A DNA stretch of 10,708 nucleotides from Bacillota bacterium (lineage in GTDB: Bacteria > Bacillota > Desulfitobacteriia > Desulfitobacteriales > Desulfitobacteriaceae), in assembly GCA_021849995.1 (NCBI GenBank), contig JAJZSC010000062.1:1-10708 (forward strand), written 5' to 3'. Below the pieces are notes generated by a model. It was not told the origin of the DNA. It saw only the letters and a list, made by a program, of their open reading frames with translations, and did not search any database. Position 1 is the stretch's first letter. Each line of letters begins with the position of its first letter. Both the position numbers and the translations under genes were made by a program. Of this stretch, positions 1 to 6,841 are shown one piece after another.

Positions 1-1647
1 AAATGTGATCTGTGCCATACATCCCCAGGGATTCCATTGGGCATTCTTCAAGACCTTTTGAAGCAGGTTAACTTTGACATACAACAAATAAAGTCTCAAA
101 AGGATAAATGGAAGATACTAGTATTGGAACGCCTAAAAATGTTGTTAGGGTCTGAAATACACTCTTTTAAATGGAATTCGCTGAACTTTCATTCTGTCAA
201 TCCGGCTTATTCAGCAAATGAGCGAATAAATCAGGATCTTAAAGTTAATAGCTTATGGGTACGGTTGGAAGGCCGTTTGGTTGCTGAAGAAGAGTTTCTA
301 CGACTAGCTTCAGAGCTAAAGCTGGAAAGGGAGGATACCCTTAGACTCGCTCATCAGATAGTTCTAAAAGGCTCAGCAGCGTGGACGCCTGCCGTCTCAA
401 AAAACGGTAAACGCTGGTATTGCGAACGTTGTGGTAAAACTGACTTAAAGGAGTGGCCCTCACTTTATGGACTTACCGCTACATGTCAATATTGCACTGC
501 CTTGGGAGCGATGAATTCTAATAAAGTACTTTTCAAAATTACTGACCCCATGACGCATTCAGGAACTTCCGATATCGATAGTTTAAGAAATATGGTATTT
601 AGCCCTCATTGGGAATTAACAGAGGCACAACAACAAGCCAGTAAACAACTGCTAACCTTTGTTCAAAGTAAAGACAGGAAGGAAGTATTAGTTTGGGCGG
701 CCTGTGGGGCGGGAAAGACTGAAATATGTTTCCCAGCTATTGCTTGGGCTTTAAGAGAAAGAAAGAAAGTATTATTCGCAGCTCCCCGCCAAGACGTTGT
801 ACACGATGTAGTCCCAAGGCTAGAGCGGGACTTTCCGGGAATCAGGGCGACAGTTTTGACTGGAATAAGCCAGGAAAGATTTGGCCCGGGGCAGATTGTC
901 CTGGCCACAACTCACCAAATATTAAGGTTTAAAAACTTTTTTGATTTGGTAATTCTCGATGAGATCGATGCCTATCCCTATAATGGCAATGAAGTTTTGG
1001 AGCAAGGTCTAAAAAATGCTCTAAGAGAAAATGGGAAATTAATTTACCTTACTGCTACCCCATCACAGGTAATGCTTAAAAACTTCGGCCCTCAATCCCA
1101 AAATATTATAAGATTGCCAGCCCGTCATCATAAAAAGCCGGTTCCGATCCCGATATGGAAAAAGATGACTTGCAACCCTAATAATGTACCGGCTGAGTTA
1201 CAGAAATTAATTCAGGAGTTAGTTGAAAAAGGTCCAGTTCTGGTTTTTGTTCCGAAAATCTCCTGGGTACAGATCATAGTGAATAAATTGAATCATCTTT
1301 TTCAAGGTCTCAAAATTGGCGGAAGCTATTCTTCAGACCCGGATAGGGCTAATAAAGTAAGAAAGCTAAAAAATGGTTATTATCAATTATTTGTTACCAC
1401 TTCAATTCTCGAGAGAAGTATTACAATTCCTAATGTACAAGTAATAGTCTTTGCTGCAGATCACCCGGTCTTTGACAACAGGTCGTTGATTCAGATGGCA
1501 GGCCGGGTTGGACGTACATCGGATTTTCCTGAGGGAGAAGCAATTTACCTGGCGCAAGGAGCAACTTCGGAAATCAAACTTGCGATAAACTTAATTCAAG
1601 AGCAGAACGAAATTGCTTTGTCACTCAAGCTGCTTGATTCAGACTAA
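1..1647 (+). CDS. comFA: ComFA-like late competence DNA helicase (5' end outside window)
   Basis: DEAD/DEAH-type ATPase of the ComFA family, which helps drive single-stranded DNA through the ComEC pore during transformation. Counting from a possible TTG start at position 37, there is a four-cysteine zinc finger (C129/C132 and C150/C153), a Walker A loop around residues 223-228 (GAGKT), motif II DEID at 308-311, motif III LTATPS at 338-343, and motif VI QMAGRVGRT at 486-494. Together these make a complete two-lobe helicase. The frame stays open to the left edge and reads K-C-D-L-C-H before the TTG, which has only a weak AGGGA upstream, so I treat the gene as cut by the window. The N-terminal extension before the zinc finger is longer than in Bacillus ComFA. 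comFC follows after 70 bp, the usual partner order. Family is certain; the true start is not. Confidence 0.9.
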   Translation, partial: KCDLCHTSPGIPLGILQDLLKQVNFDIQQIKSQKDKWKILVLERLKMLLGSEIHSFKWNSLNFHSVNPAYSANERINQDLKVNSLWVRLEGRLVAEEEFLRLASELKLEREDTLRLAHQIVLKGSAAWTPAVSKNGKRWYCERCGKTDLKEWPSLYGLTATCQYCTALGAMNSNKVLFKITDPMTHSGTSDIDSLRNMVFSPHWELTEAQQQASKQLLTFVQSKDRKEVLVWAACGAGKTEICFPAIAWALRERKKVLFAAPRQDVVHDVVPRLERDFPGIRATVLTGISQERFGPGQIVLATTHQILRFKNFFDLVILDEIDAYPYNGNEVLEQGLKNALRENGKLIYLTATPSQVMLKNFGPQSQNIIRLPARHHKKPVPIPIWKKMTCNPNNVPAELQKLIQELVEKGPVLVFVPKISWVQIIVNKLNHLFQGLKIGGSYSSDPDRANKVRKLKNGYYQLFVTTSILERSITIPNVQVIVFAADHPVFDNRSLIQMAGRVGRTSDFPEGEAIYLAQGATSEIKLAINLIQEQNEIALSLKLLDSD

Positions 1648-1717
1648 GAAATGCTGGTGCTGCATAAAAGCATGCTCTAAAAATAAGCAGGAAGTCTTCT
1701 AATTGTGGGGGCTAAAA

Positions 1718-2458
1718 ATGAAAATAGAATTTCTAAACAGTCTCAAAAGCTTTACCCAGGAAATATTATATGACTCGGGTAAGCCCTGTGTATTATGCGG
1801 GAAACCGGCAGGCCCAGTGTGTTCGGACTGCAATGATGAGTACTTTTTCCCGCAAGCAGACCGCTGTCACATGTGCGGCAAGATTATAAAAAAGGGTAAG
1901 CACTTGTGTGATGGCTGCACAGCCGGACACGGTCCCAAGAAATTGTCTAAAGTCACAGCCTGGGGAAACTATGAAGGAGCCTGGAAAGAATTTATTTGGG
2001 CTGTTAAGTTCAAGTATCAGCCTTACCGCTTAGTAGAGATAGGTAAACCCTTTTCCCAATGGGCATTGACCAATCTTCCTCCTGTTGATGCACTAGTTCC
2101 CATTCCAATGCATTTTGAACGTGAAGCTGAACGGGGTTTTAATCAAGCTGAAGTAATAGCGTCCCTCTTGCATTGGGAGCTAGGTATTCCACTGTTAAAA
2201 GTCTTGGAAAGAATCGCTCCGACGAACCCACAAGTAGGACTCACTCGTTTAGAAAGGTTAAATAACCTAAAGGGGGTTATTAACCTATCAAGCAACAGTG
2301 TACAAGGGTTAAGCCTATGGTTAATTGATGATGTGACAACTACAGGTGCAACACTGGAGGCAGGAGCCGAAGCCCTGCTAAAAGGAGGGGCAAAAGAAGT
2401 ATATGGGCTTTGCCTGGCAGCAGGGATAGAAAAATCTCTTGTGACACCCGTAGATTAG
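1718..2458 (+). CDS. comFC: ComFC-like phosphoribosyltransferase-fold competence protein
   Basis: ComF/GntX family protein of 246 residues, within the usual family length, required for DNA uptake together with ComFA. The N-terminus holds four CxxC pairs (C24/C27, C35/C38, C50/C53, C64/C67), a zinc-binding module. The C-terminal half is a type I phosphoribosyltransferase fold with the conserved LVPIPMH strand (126-132), the RGFNQAE motif (139-145) and the PRPP-loop signature LIDDVTTTGATLE (202-214). The enzymatic reaction, if any, is unknown in this family. I chose ATG 1718 because GGGGG at 1707-1711 is well spaced; an in-frame TTG at 1703 would add five residues and has an AGGAAG upstream, so it cannot be excluded. 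It lies 70 bp after comFA, likely the same operon. Confidence 0.92.
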   Translation: MKIEFLNSLKSFTQEILYDSGKPCVLCGKPAGPVCSDCNDEYFFPQADRCHMCGKIIKKGKHLCDGCTAGHGPKKLSKVTAWGNYEGAWKEFIWAVKFKYQPYRLVEIGKPFSQWALTNLPPVDALVPIPMHFEREAERGFNQAEVIASLLHWELGIPLLKVLERIAPTNPQVGLTRLERLNNLKGVINLSSNSVQGLSLWLIDDVTTTGATLEAGAEALLKGGAKEVYGLCLAAGIEKSLVTPVD

Positions 2459-2467
2459 CGCTATAAT
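2439..2467 (+). promoter_or_regulatory. Candidate sigma-A promoter for the zinc-ribbon gene
   Basis: TTGTGA (2439-2444) and TATAAT (2462-2467) are separated by exactly 17 bases. The -35 lies inside the end of comFC. Predicted transcription would start near 2474, about 54 bases before the ATG at 2528. Identified by eye only. Confidence 0.55.
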
Positions 2468-2527
2468 ATTCGGTGGATAGGCAAAAGTCTGTCACACTAA
2501 AAAAATAGGTAAGGGGATTATTTCATA

Positions 2528-2821
2528 ATGTTTCAAGACAAGGAAATCGTGTGTAAAGATTGTGGATCTACTTTTATCTTCACTGCCGGTGAGCAAGAGT
2601 TTTATGCAGAAAAAGGCTTTGAGAATGAGCCACAGCGTTGCCGTAGTTGCCGTAACGCCCGTAAAACAAGCCGTAATACAGGAGAGCAAAGAACACGCGA
2701 AATGTTTACTGTAGTTTGTGCAGATTGTGGCGTTGAAACTCAAGTTCCTTTCCAGCCAAATTCAGACCGTCCGGTCTATTGCCGTGAGTGCTACCAGAAT
2801 CACCGTCCTGCCAGGGCATAA
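2528..2821 (+). CDS. Small double zinc-ribbon protein
   Basis: A 97-residue cytosolic protein with two zinc ribbons: C9/C12 with C38/C41, and C64/C67 with C85/C88. The first half (VCKDCG, then RCRSCRNARK) and the second half (CADCG, VPFQP, RPVYCRECY) match the zinc-ribbon proteins common in clostridia and related bacteria, whose function is unknown. They are likely to bind nucleic acid or protein, but nothing here decides which. AAGGGGA lies about 10 bases before the ATG. The gene has its own candidate promoter and a terminator after it, so it is probably a single-gene unit although it follows comFC closely. Basic residues (RNARKTSRN) between the ribbons suggest nucleic-acid contact, which is inference. 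Confidence 0.85.
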   Translation: MFQDKEIVCKDCGSTFIFTAGEQEFYAEKGFENEPQRCRSCRNARKTSRNTGEQRTREMFTVVCADCGVETQVPFQPNSDRPVYCRECYQNHRPARA

Positions 2822-2844
2822 TATAATAAACAAAATGTTTAAGG

Positions 2845-2876
2845 AAGGCTGTCTCAATTGTGGGATAGCCTTTTTA
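2845..2876 (+). terminator. Rho-independent terminator after the zinc-ribbon gene
   Basis: AAGGCTGTC (2845-2853) pairs with GATAGCCTT (2864-2872), nine pairs including one G-T, around a 10-base loop; T-run at 2871-2875. It starts 23 bases after the stop codon. Confidence 0.8.
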
Positions 2877-2935
2877 CTTGCACCAATCAGACCTCCATGC
2901 CACAGATGTGCCGCCAATAAGCATAAAAATTAAAC

Positions 2936-3145
2936 GGAGGAGATGACCGTTGCCCAGTGAAACGATTTGGCAGAGGCGCGTAAGCGAGCGAGTGCTGCGT
3001 AGCGTAAACTGTGCCGAAGGACTTGTCCATGGACGACTGATGCCGCGAGCGTATGGACGTGGAGGAGCGGTTCACAGGCAGATTCCTAGAAGGTTTCAGA
3101 CACAGTAGTGAAGCGGCCGAGAGAGTAGCGCCGCTAAGTTCGGTA
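2936..3145. other. GC-rich island of unknown function
   Basis: About 57 percent GC by manual count over 2941-3120, between flanks that are clearly AT-rich. It holds a perfect palindrome GTCCATGGAC around 3024-3033 and a hairpin AGCGGC/GCCGCT with a 12-base loop at about 3112-3135. A good ribosome site (GGAGGAG, about 2937-2943) precedes both a five-codon ATG frame and a TTG at 2950 that opens a 52-residue, arginine-rich frame ending near 3108. I do not recognise that peptide, and its base use is unlike neighbouring genes. It could be a structured RNA, a dispersed repeat or the remnant of an element. I did not recognise RNase P RNA, SRP RNA, tmRNA or a group II domain V. Confidence 0.4.
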
Positions 3146-3197
3146 AGTCAATTGCTTTTTGTCTAAATCTTGATTATACGAGTAAGTTTTTAACTGT

Positions 3198-3456
3198 ATA
3201 TTCACACAAAATTGAATTAACAAGTTGTTAACAGAGAGATTGTCCAATATAAGAGTTTTCTGCAGGTTATCCACATTATCCACATTATCCACAGGTGGTT
3301 GTGACTAACTTTAGGGACTCATGGCTAGAGACGAAGATTTAACAAATAAAACTCCAATATTCGACCAAAAACTTATGCACAAGGATATTTTTAACCTATA
3401 GAGTTGAATATTTTTGTCCACAACCCTATTGAATAAAGTTTCATATATGTGTATAA
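3198..3456. promoter_or_regulatory. DnaA-box cluster in AT-rich DNA
   Basis: Three perfect TTATCCACA boxes stand head to tail with no spacer at 3267-3275, 3276-3284 and 3285-3293. A further match to TTATNCACA is at 3373-3381 (TTATGCACA) and one on the reverse strand at 3448-3456 (TTATACACA). One-mismatch boxes are at 3198-3206, 3300-3308 (reverse) and 3414-3422. A 15-bp perfect palindrome TTAACAAGTTGTTAA lies at 3217-3231. Such clusters bind the initiator DnaA at origins and at titration or regulatory sites away from the origin. No dnaA, dnaN or plasmid rep gene is visible here. Confidence 0.75.
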
Positions 3457-3457
3457 T
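3429..3457 (+). promoter_or_regulatory. Sigma-A promoter of glnH, overlapped by a DnaA box
   Basis: TTGAAT (3429-3434), a 17-base spacer, then TATAAT (3452-3457). Predicted start near 3464 gives a leader of about 87 bases. The reverse-strand DnaA box at 3448-3456 covers five of the six -10 bases. Confidence 0.75.
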
Positions 3458-3550
3458 CATGAACGTAGTTTAGTTTTTAGAGTTTGGTCCATAAAGTAGA
3501 AAGAAATCCTATCGAAAAAAGTATTGTAAAAAGAGAAAGGGGAAATAACT

Positions 3551-4357
3551 ATGAGAAAAAAGGTATTTACATTTGCTACAGCTTTAGTTCTCATAACTAG
3601 TATCGTCTTAACTGGCTGCGGAGGAACAAAAACTAGTGCTCCTGCAAACACTGCTTCGAATGCGCCAGCACCTGCAGCTGAAAAGGTACTTAAAGTTGGA
3701 TCTGACATTGCTTATGCTCCTTTTGAGTTTATGGACACTAAACAGCAGCCAACAGGGTTTGATATCGATTTAATGACCGCTATTGGTGAGGATCTTGGAT
3801 ATAAGGTTAAATTTGAAACAGCAGCCTTTGACGGGCTAATTCCAGCTTTAGGCAGCGGCAAATATGACATGGTAATCTCAGCAATGACAATCACGGAGAA
3901 ACGTGCCCAAAGTGTTCTTTTCAGTGACAAATACTTCGAAGCTACTCAGTTTATTGCTGTCAAAAAAGGTTCAACTATTAAGTCTGAAGCTGATCTGAAG
4001 GGCAAGAAAGTAGGAGTACAGGTTGCCACTACAGGTCAAGAAGTAGTTGAGAAGCTGGGTATTACTCCTAAAAAATATGATACCACTCCTGATGCACTTA
4101 ACGACTTAATTAATGGTGGAGTAGAAGCAGTTGTAGCTGATTCACCTGTCGTTCTCTGGTTCATTAAGCAAAATCCTGACAAGGCTATTGAAGCTGTGAA
4201 AGGCAACTTCGAGAAGGAATACTACGGTATCGCCTTTAAGAAGGATGATAAAGCGACTGCCGATAAAGTAAACGCCACTCTCAAGAAGTTTATGTCTAAT
4301 GGAAAATACAACGATATCTATAAGAAATGGTTTAATGTTGACGCTCCTAAGTTCTAA
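3551..4357 (+). CDS. glnH: Polar amino-acid ABC transporter, substrate-binding lipoprotein
   Basis: Family 3 solute-binding protein of 268 residues, anchored outside the membrane, feeding an amino acid to a GlnP/GlnQ-type importer. It has a lipoprotein signal with lipobox LTGC (lipidated C23), then a flexible Ala/Pro/Thr linker (26-43). The family signature GFDIDLMTAIGEDL is at 69-82. R118 in the TITEKR segment and D197 in VVADSP are the expected contacts for the carboxylate and amino group of the ligand. The side-chain specificity cannot be read from sequence; glutamine, glutamate, cystine or a basic amino acid are all possible. AAAGGGGA precedes the ATG at good spacing. The permease and ATPase expected next to it are found only 4.9 kb downstream, beyond a strong terminator and a cassette array. 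Confidence 0.93.
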   Translation: MRKKVFTFATALVLITSIVLTGCGGTKTSAPANTASNAPAPAAEKVLKVGSDIAYAPFEFMDTKQQPTGFDIDLMTAIGEDLGYKVKFETAAFDGLIPALGSGKYDMVISAMTITEKRAQSVLFSDKYFEATQFIAVKKGSTIKSEADLKGKKVGVQVATTGQEVVEKLGITPKKYDTTPDALNDLINGGVEAVVADSPVVLWFIKQNPDKAIEAVKGNFEKEYYGIAFKKDDKATADKVNATLKKFMSNGKYNDIYKKWFNVDAPKF

Positions 4358-4403
4358 TCAGCTTACCGTAATCATAAAGCAAGCTAATTTAAAAAATTTA
4401 TCA

Positions 4404-4443
4404 TGTGCAAGAGCGCTCCTTTCTGGAGCGCTCTTGCACATTT
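4404..4443 (+). terminator. Strong 16-bp hairpin terminator after glnH
   Basis: A perfect 16-bp stem, 4404-4419 with 4425-4440 (core GAGCGCTCC), closes a five-base TTTCT loop. Only three T follow on the + strand; on the other strand a T-rich stretch lies a little beyond the stem, so it may work in both directions. It may also protect the glnH message, as hairpins after binding-protein genes often do. Confidence 0.8.
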
Positions 4444-4556
4444 CAAAAAGCGAGCAAACTTTAATTGACTATTCAGACTGAAACTCGGATTCGATAGTCT
4501 GTATGCACAACAAGAAGTGCCTTTAACCCTGCGAATTTTCACTTAGTAAGTGTTAG

Positions 4557-5015
4557 GTTTGTTTTTGGGTCAGTGAGGTGTTGATAGACTATGGATGTTT
4601 TTGTCAAACAAGGGGACGTAGAGGAGCTGTTTGTTATGCAAAAGCATACCGTCCAGTTGATTGGCTTTTTCCCGGAGATGTTGAAGGGGCCCATCTATCC
4701 GAACGAACTGTACAAAGAGTATTCGAAACCGCCTGTAATGCAGCCGGAATCAAGAAACATGTTTCTGTGCACGCGCTTAGGCATTCTTTCGCCACCCATT
4801 TGTTAGAAAGTGGAACAGATTTAAGATATATTCAAGAACTCCTTGGGCATGTTAATACAAAAACTACTGAAACATCTACACACATGTATCTGAAAAGGAT
4901 ATCCGCCGCATCCGAAGCCCTCTTGACTGGATTGTACAGAAAGATAATGATAATGATTGAGAGGGCAGCTAAAGGAAATATTCCCGACACCAAAGTCGTA
5001 AATACAGCTAAATAA
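4557..5015 (+). pseudogene. Truncated tyrosine recombinase lacking its catalytic tyrosine
   Basis: C-terminal part of a Xer-like or integron-like tyrosine recombinase. The first possible start is GTG 4578, but an in-frame TAG at 4554-4556 shows that the N-terminal DNA-binding domain and the half carrying the first catalytic Arg and the Lys are gone. Clear homology begins near AYRPVDWLFPG (residues 23-33). Box II is present as HALRHSFATHLLE with H65 and R68, and H91 in LLGH follows. The catalytic Tyr normally in the IYTH segment is Ser100 (ETSTH; TCT at 4875-4877), with Thr in place of the usual Ile before it. Each could be one T-to-C change. The last residues run into the left arm of the adjoining attC-like repeat. 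I do not see the extra RRHH-type patch of true IntI proteins, so XerC-like is the safer label. Almost certainly inactive. Confidence 0.85.
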
Positions 5016-5055
5016 TAAAGTATTTATGACATATGTCGGGAAAAAGACGTTAGGC
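4966..5055 (+). other. First attC-like (or attI-like) site, left core degenerate
   Basis: TTCCCGACA (4981-4989) pairs with TGTCGGGAA (5034-5042). An inner stem GTCGTAAATAC (4995-5005) pairs with GTATTTATGAC (5020-5030) with one G-T. After the outer arm come six bases (AAAGAC) and the core GTTAGGC (5049-5055), the same layout as the other four sites. No good RYYYAAC core is seen on the left; the nearest is GCTAAAG near 4968. The stop codon of the recombinase remnant lies inside the hairpin loop. Confidence 0.65.
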
Positions 5056-5535
5056 GAAATGTCCATTCCGGAGCGGGTCTATTCCGTCTCGTTGATACTC
5101 TGCATGGTAGTTTCCCTTGTTTTGATTGGGACCCTCAAAAAAGAAATAGACCCCGAGACAAGAGGTCCAGCGATTATTTTGAATCCGTTCTATTTCAGCT
5201 ACTAAAAAGTTAAAATCCAATTCTGGCATTCTTCCTATGAAATCATCTCTTTTGACTAACTTACTTAAGTCTTCTTTCATTAAACGAATTAGCTTAGAGC
5301 CCTGCGCCCAAGAAGGCTTTAATAATCCAGCTTTACGCCAATTGAGAATTGGAATTTTGAATTGGTCATAATATTTCGGAGGATCATGTGGTGGCACTGA
5401 CTTTGTTGTAACCAAAATCAATAAGGCCCCATCCTCTTCACTAACTATAATGGCAGGTCTGACCTTTGATTCTTCAGTAGAATACTCATATCCAACTTCG
5501 ATCCAGTAGATCTCACCCAAACTAAAGTCATACAT
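5050..5535 (-). CDS. PemK/MazF-like type II toxin, 3' end set by the cassette junction
   Basis: A 161-residue protein of the PemK/MazF family, predicted to cut mRNA. The N-terminal strand GEIYWIEVGY (7-16), RPAIIVSE (26-33) and LVTTK (41-45) are typical, as are SWAQGSKLIRL (75-85) and the FIGRMPELDFNFL helix (99-111). About 40 residues after position 120 do not look like the family. The stop codon TAA is supplied by the reverse complement of the GTTAGGC core at 5049-5055, so the tail may have been produced by the cassette boundary. The start is 11 bases after the antitoxin stop, with the only AAGGAG about 15 bases upstream, so translation is probably coupled and weak, as is common for toxins. 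It points opposite to the cassette direction and so needs its own promoter. Confidence 0.8.
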   Translation of the reverse strand: MYDFSLGEIYWIEVGYEYSTEESKVRPAIIVSEEDGALLILVTTKSVPPHDPPKYYDQFKIPILNWRKAGLLKPSWAQGSKLIRLMKEDLSKLVKRDDFIGRMPELDFNFLVAEIERIQNNRWTSCLGVYFFFEGPNQNKGNYHAEYQRDGIDPLRNGHFA

Positions 5536-5546
5536 TGTCGATTACA

Positions 5547-5747
5547 TTATTCTCCTTCAACAATGTAACGATGATCTTTATTGTTCTTGTCAAATAACAA
5601 CTTTCCATCTTTAATGGCAATAGGTTGTACAGTGGCCTTTTCTAACTTTTTAGGGGTTAGGGATAATTTCTTATAGCCTTGTTCTTTTGCAACGGCACTC
5701 AAATTTTCCCCCTCCTTATTTTCAAAATGATTCTCTTCATTGTCCAT
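5547..5747 (-). CDS. Probable antitoxin of the PemK-like pair
   Basis: Small acidic-then-basic protein (66 residues from this start) placed just before a MazF/PemK-like toxin in the same direction, the normal antitoxin position. I do not recognise a known DNA-binding fold; the middle reads KKLSLTPKKLEKATVQP and the end carries a lysine-rich KDGKLLFDKNNKDHR segment. The start is chosen from the ribosome site GAAGG (5759-5755), seven bases before ATG 5747; ATG 5750 is four bases away, and the ATG at 5774 would place that site inside the gene. The role as neutralising partner is inferred from position only. Confidence 0.65.
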   Translation of the reverse strand: MDNEENHFENKEGENLSAVAKEQGYKKLSLTPKKLEKATVQPIAIKDGKLLFDKNNKDHRYIVEGE

Positions 5748-5876
5748 CATATCACCTTCTAAACATTCATTCAATAAGTAGTATGCCCATGATTTGCCAC
5801 TTAGAAGATGTTAAATGGAATCATATGGTATAATTTCCAGAGAAATGGTTTAGTATGCTTAACAGCTGGACACTCC

Positions 5877-5951
5877 GCCTAACACAGTGTTCCCGCAACT
5901 AGAGGAAGATGCATGTGGTTAGGACGCTGCGGGAACACAAAAACGTTATAC
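5877..5951 (+). other. attC-like site 2
   Basis: R'' core GCCTAAC (5877-5883), stem arms GTGTTCCCGCA (5887-5897) and TGCGGGAACAC (5928-5938), 11 perfect pairs, six bases AAAAAC, then core GTTATAC (5945-5951). The loop has ATGCATGTGG (5909-5918) and GACGCT (5923-5928), both repeated in site 5. R'' is the exact complement of the GTTAGGC at the start of the same cassette. Confidence 0.88.
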
Positions 5952-6008
5952 GAATGCAAAAATGTTTTGGAAGAAGATGTAAATAAGTGGTTACTAGAGC
6001 ATAATATA

Positions 6009-6017
6009 TGGTATAAT
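6009..6017 (+). promoter_or_regulatory. Extended -10 promoter of the AbrB-PIN cassette
   Basis: TGGTATAAT (6009-6017) is a TGn-extended -10 box. A weak TTACTA at 5991-5996 is 15 bases upstream. Transcription would start near 6024, about 30 bases before the ATG at 6053, inside the cassette. Confidence 0.6.
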
Positions 6018-6052
6018 AAGAAGTAAGGAAAGTAAGGAATGGAGTGATTGTA

Positions 6053-6328
6053 ATGGAGCTTGCTAGAATAACATCGAAAGGACAAATTACAATACCAATA
6101 GGAATAAGGAAGAAACTCAATTTAAAAGAAGGGGATAAAGTCATCTTCATTGAAGAAGGCGATAAGATAGTTTTTGCTAATTCCTCTATGATTGCATTGA
6201 AAGAAATACAAGAAGGAATGCAAGGGGTAGCCGAAAAGCAAGGTATTTATTCTGAAGATGATGTAAATAACTTAATTAAAGATATAAGAAAAGAGATTTG
6301 GGAGAAGAAATATGAGAATAATGATTGA
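6053..6328 (+). CDS. AbrB/MazE-type antitoxin with swapped-hairpin DNA-binding fold
   Basis: A 91-residue protein whose N-terminal 45 residues are a textbook AbrB/SpoVT swapped-hairpin domain: ARITSKGQITIPIGIRKKLNLKEGD begins at residue 4, followed by KVIFIEEGDKIVF. The C-terminal helical part (about 46-91) should bind and block the PIN toxin encoded next. ATG 6053 has GGAG at 6041-6044 at good spacing; a GTG at 6044 is an alternative adding three residues. The gene overlaps the toxin start by 17 bases, so the two are translated together. Such antitoxins usually repress their own promoter, here the extended -10 box at 6009-6017. Confidence 0.9.
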   Translation: MELARITSKGQITIPIGIRKKLNLKEGDKVIFIEEGDKIVFANSSMIALKEIQEGMQGVAEKQGIYSEDDVNNLIKDIRKEIWEKKYENND

Positions 6329-6710
6329 TACCAACGTGATTATTTCAGCTATTCTTTTCCCGAAATCTCAGCTTACTAAAGTAATTCAAAGAGTAACAGA
6401 GGATCACACCCTTGTACTCTGTTCACATATCATTGAAGAACTTCATCAAATATTTAAGAAAAAATTTAAAGAAAAAAGCCATTTACTTGATAAGTTTTTG
6501 AGTAAGCTTTCATTTGAGCTAGTATACACACCAGCTGATATTAATTCTGCAAACTACCCTGACATAAGGGATAAAGGGGATCTGCCGATTATAGTATCAG
6601 CTTTATTATCGGACGTAGATATTTTAATTACAGGGGACAAAGACTTTTTTGAAGTAGAAATTGATAAACCGGAAGTTATTTCACCTAGAGAATATTTAGA
6701 AAGATATTAA
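6312..6710 (+). CDS. PIN-domain toxin (putative ribonuclease of a toxin-antitoxin pair)
   Basis: A 132-residue PIN-domain protein of the type annotated as putative PIN family toxin of a toxin-antitoxin system, related to VapC. The acidic metal-binding residues are in place: D6 in MIDTNVIISA, the E42/E43 pair in IIEELH, D90 in KGDLPII, and D109/D111 in ITGDKDF. It is expected to be an Mg-dependent RNase. GGGAGAAG just before the ATG is inside the antitoxin gene, and the two genes overlap by 17 bases. No terminator is evident between its stop and the attC at 6742. RNA target unknown. Confidence 0.9.
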   Translation: MRIMIDTNVIISAILFPKSQLTKVIQRVTEDHTLVLCSHIIEELHQIFKKKFKEKSHLLDKFLSKLSFELVYTPADINSANYPDIRDKGDLPIIVSALLSDVDILITGDKDFFEVEIDKPEVISPREYLERY

Positions 6711-6741
6711 TTTAGTCGGTCTTTGGGGTGCATGGTACTTC

Positions 6742-6818
6742 GTACAACAGCGTATTCCCAAAATCTGAGAGAATATGAAAGTAGTAACCAGACTTCGTGA
6801 ATGCCCAGAACGTTAGAC
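6742..6818 (+). other. attC-like site 3
   Basis: R'' core GTACAAC (6742-6748), an imperfect stem pairing AGCGTATTCCCAAAATCTG with CAGACTTCGTGAATGCCC, then AGAAC and the core GTTAGAC (6812-6818). The right half (CTTCGTGAATGCCCAGAAC, then GTTA) is identical to that of site 4. R'' differs by one base from the complement of the GTTATAC that opens the cassette. Confidence 0.82.
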
Positions 6819-6841
6819 GAAAGCCCTAGGTCAATAATTTG

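Noticed and set aside
2835..2933. 32-residue frame with two CxxC pairs (CLNC and CHRC) after the zinc-ribbon gene
   Set aside because: No ribosome site, and its first half is the terminator hairpin and T-run at 2845-2876.
2887..3075. Reverse-strand 62-residue frame over the GC-rich island
   Set aside because: No ribosome site and no recognisable family; overlaps an equally plausible frame on the other strand.
3267..3293. Tandem 9-bp repeats as a CRISPR or plasmid iteron array
   Set aside because: No spacers, units too short for either, no cas or rep gene nearby, and each unit is an exact DnaA box.
4552..4558. GTTAGGT core that could mark another cassette boundary before the recombinase remnant
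   Set aside because: No attC-type stem with six-base spacing precedes it and no complementary ACCTAAC lies in the next site; a short CACTT/AAGTG hairpin beside it is not enough. An attI remains possible.
4578..5015. Recombinase remnant as a functional IntI integron integrase
   Set aside because: N-terminal half absent, catalytic Tyr replaced by Ser, and no IntI-specific extra patch seen. Tyr104 nearby is not in the aligned position.
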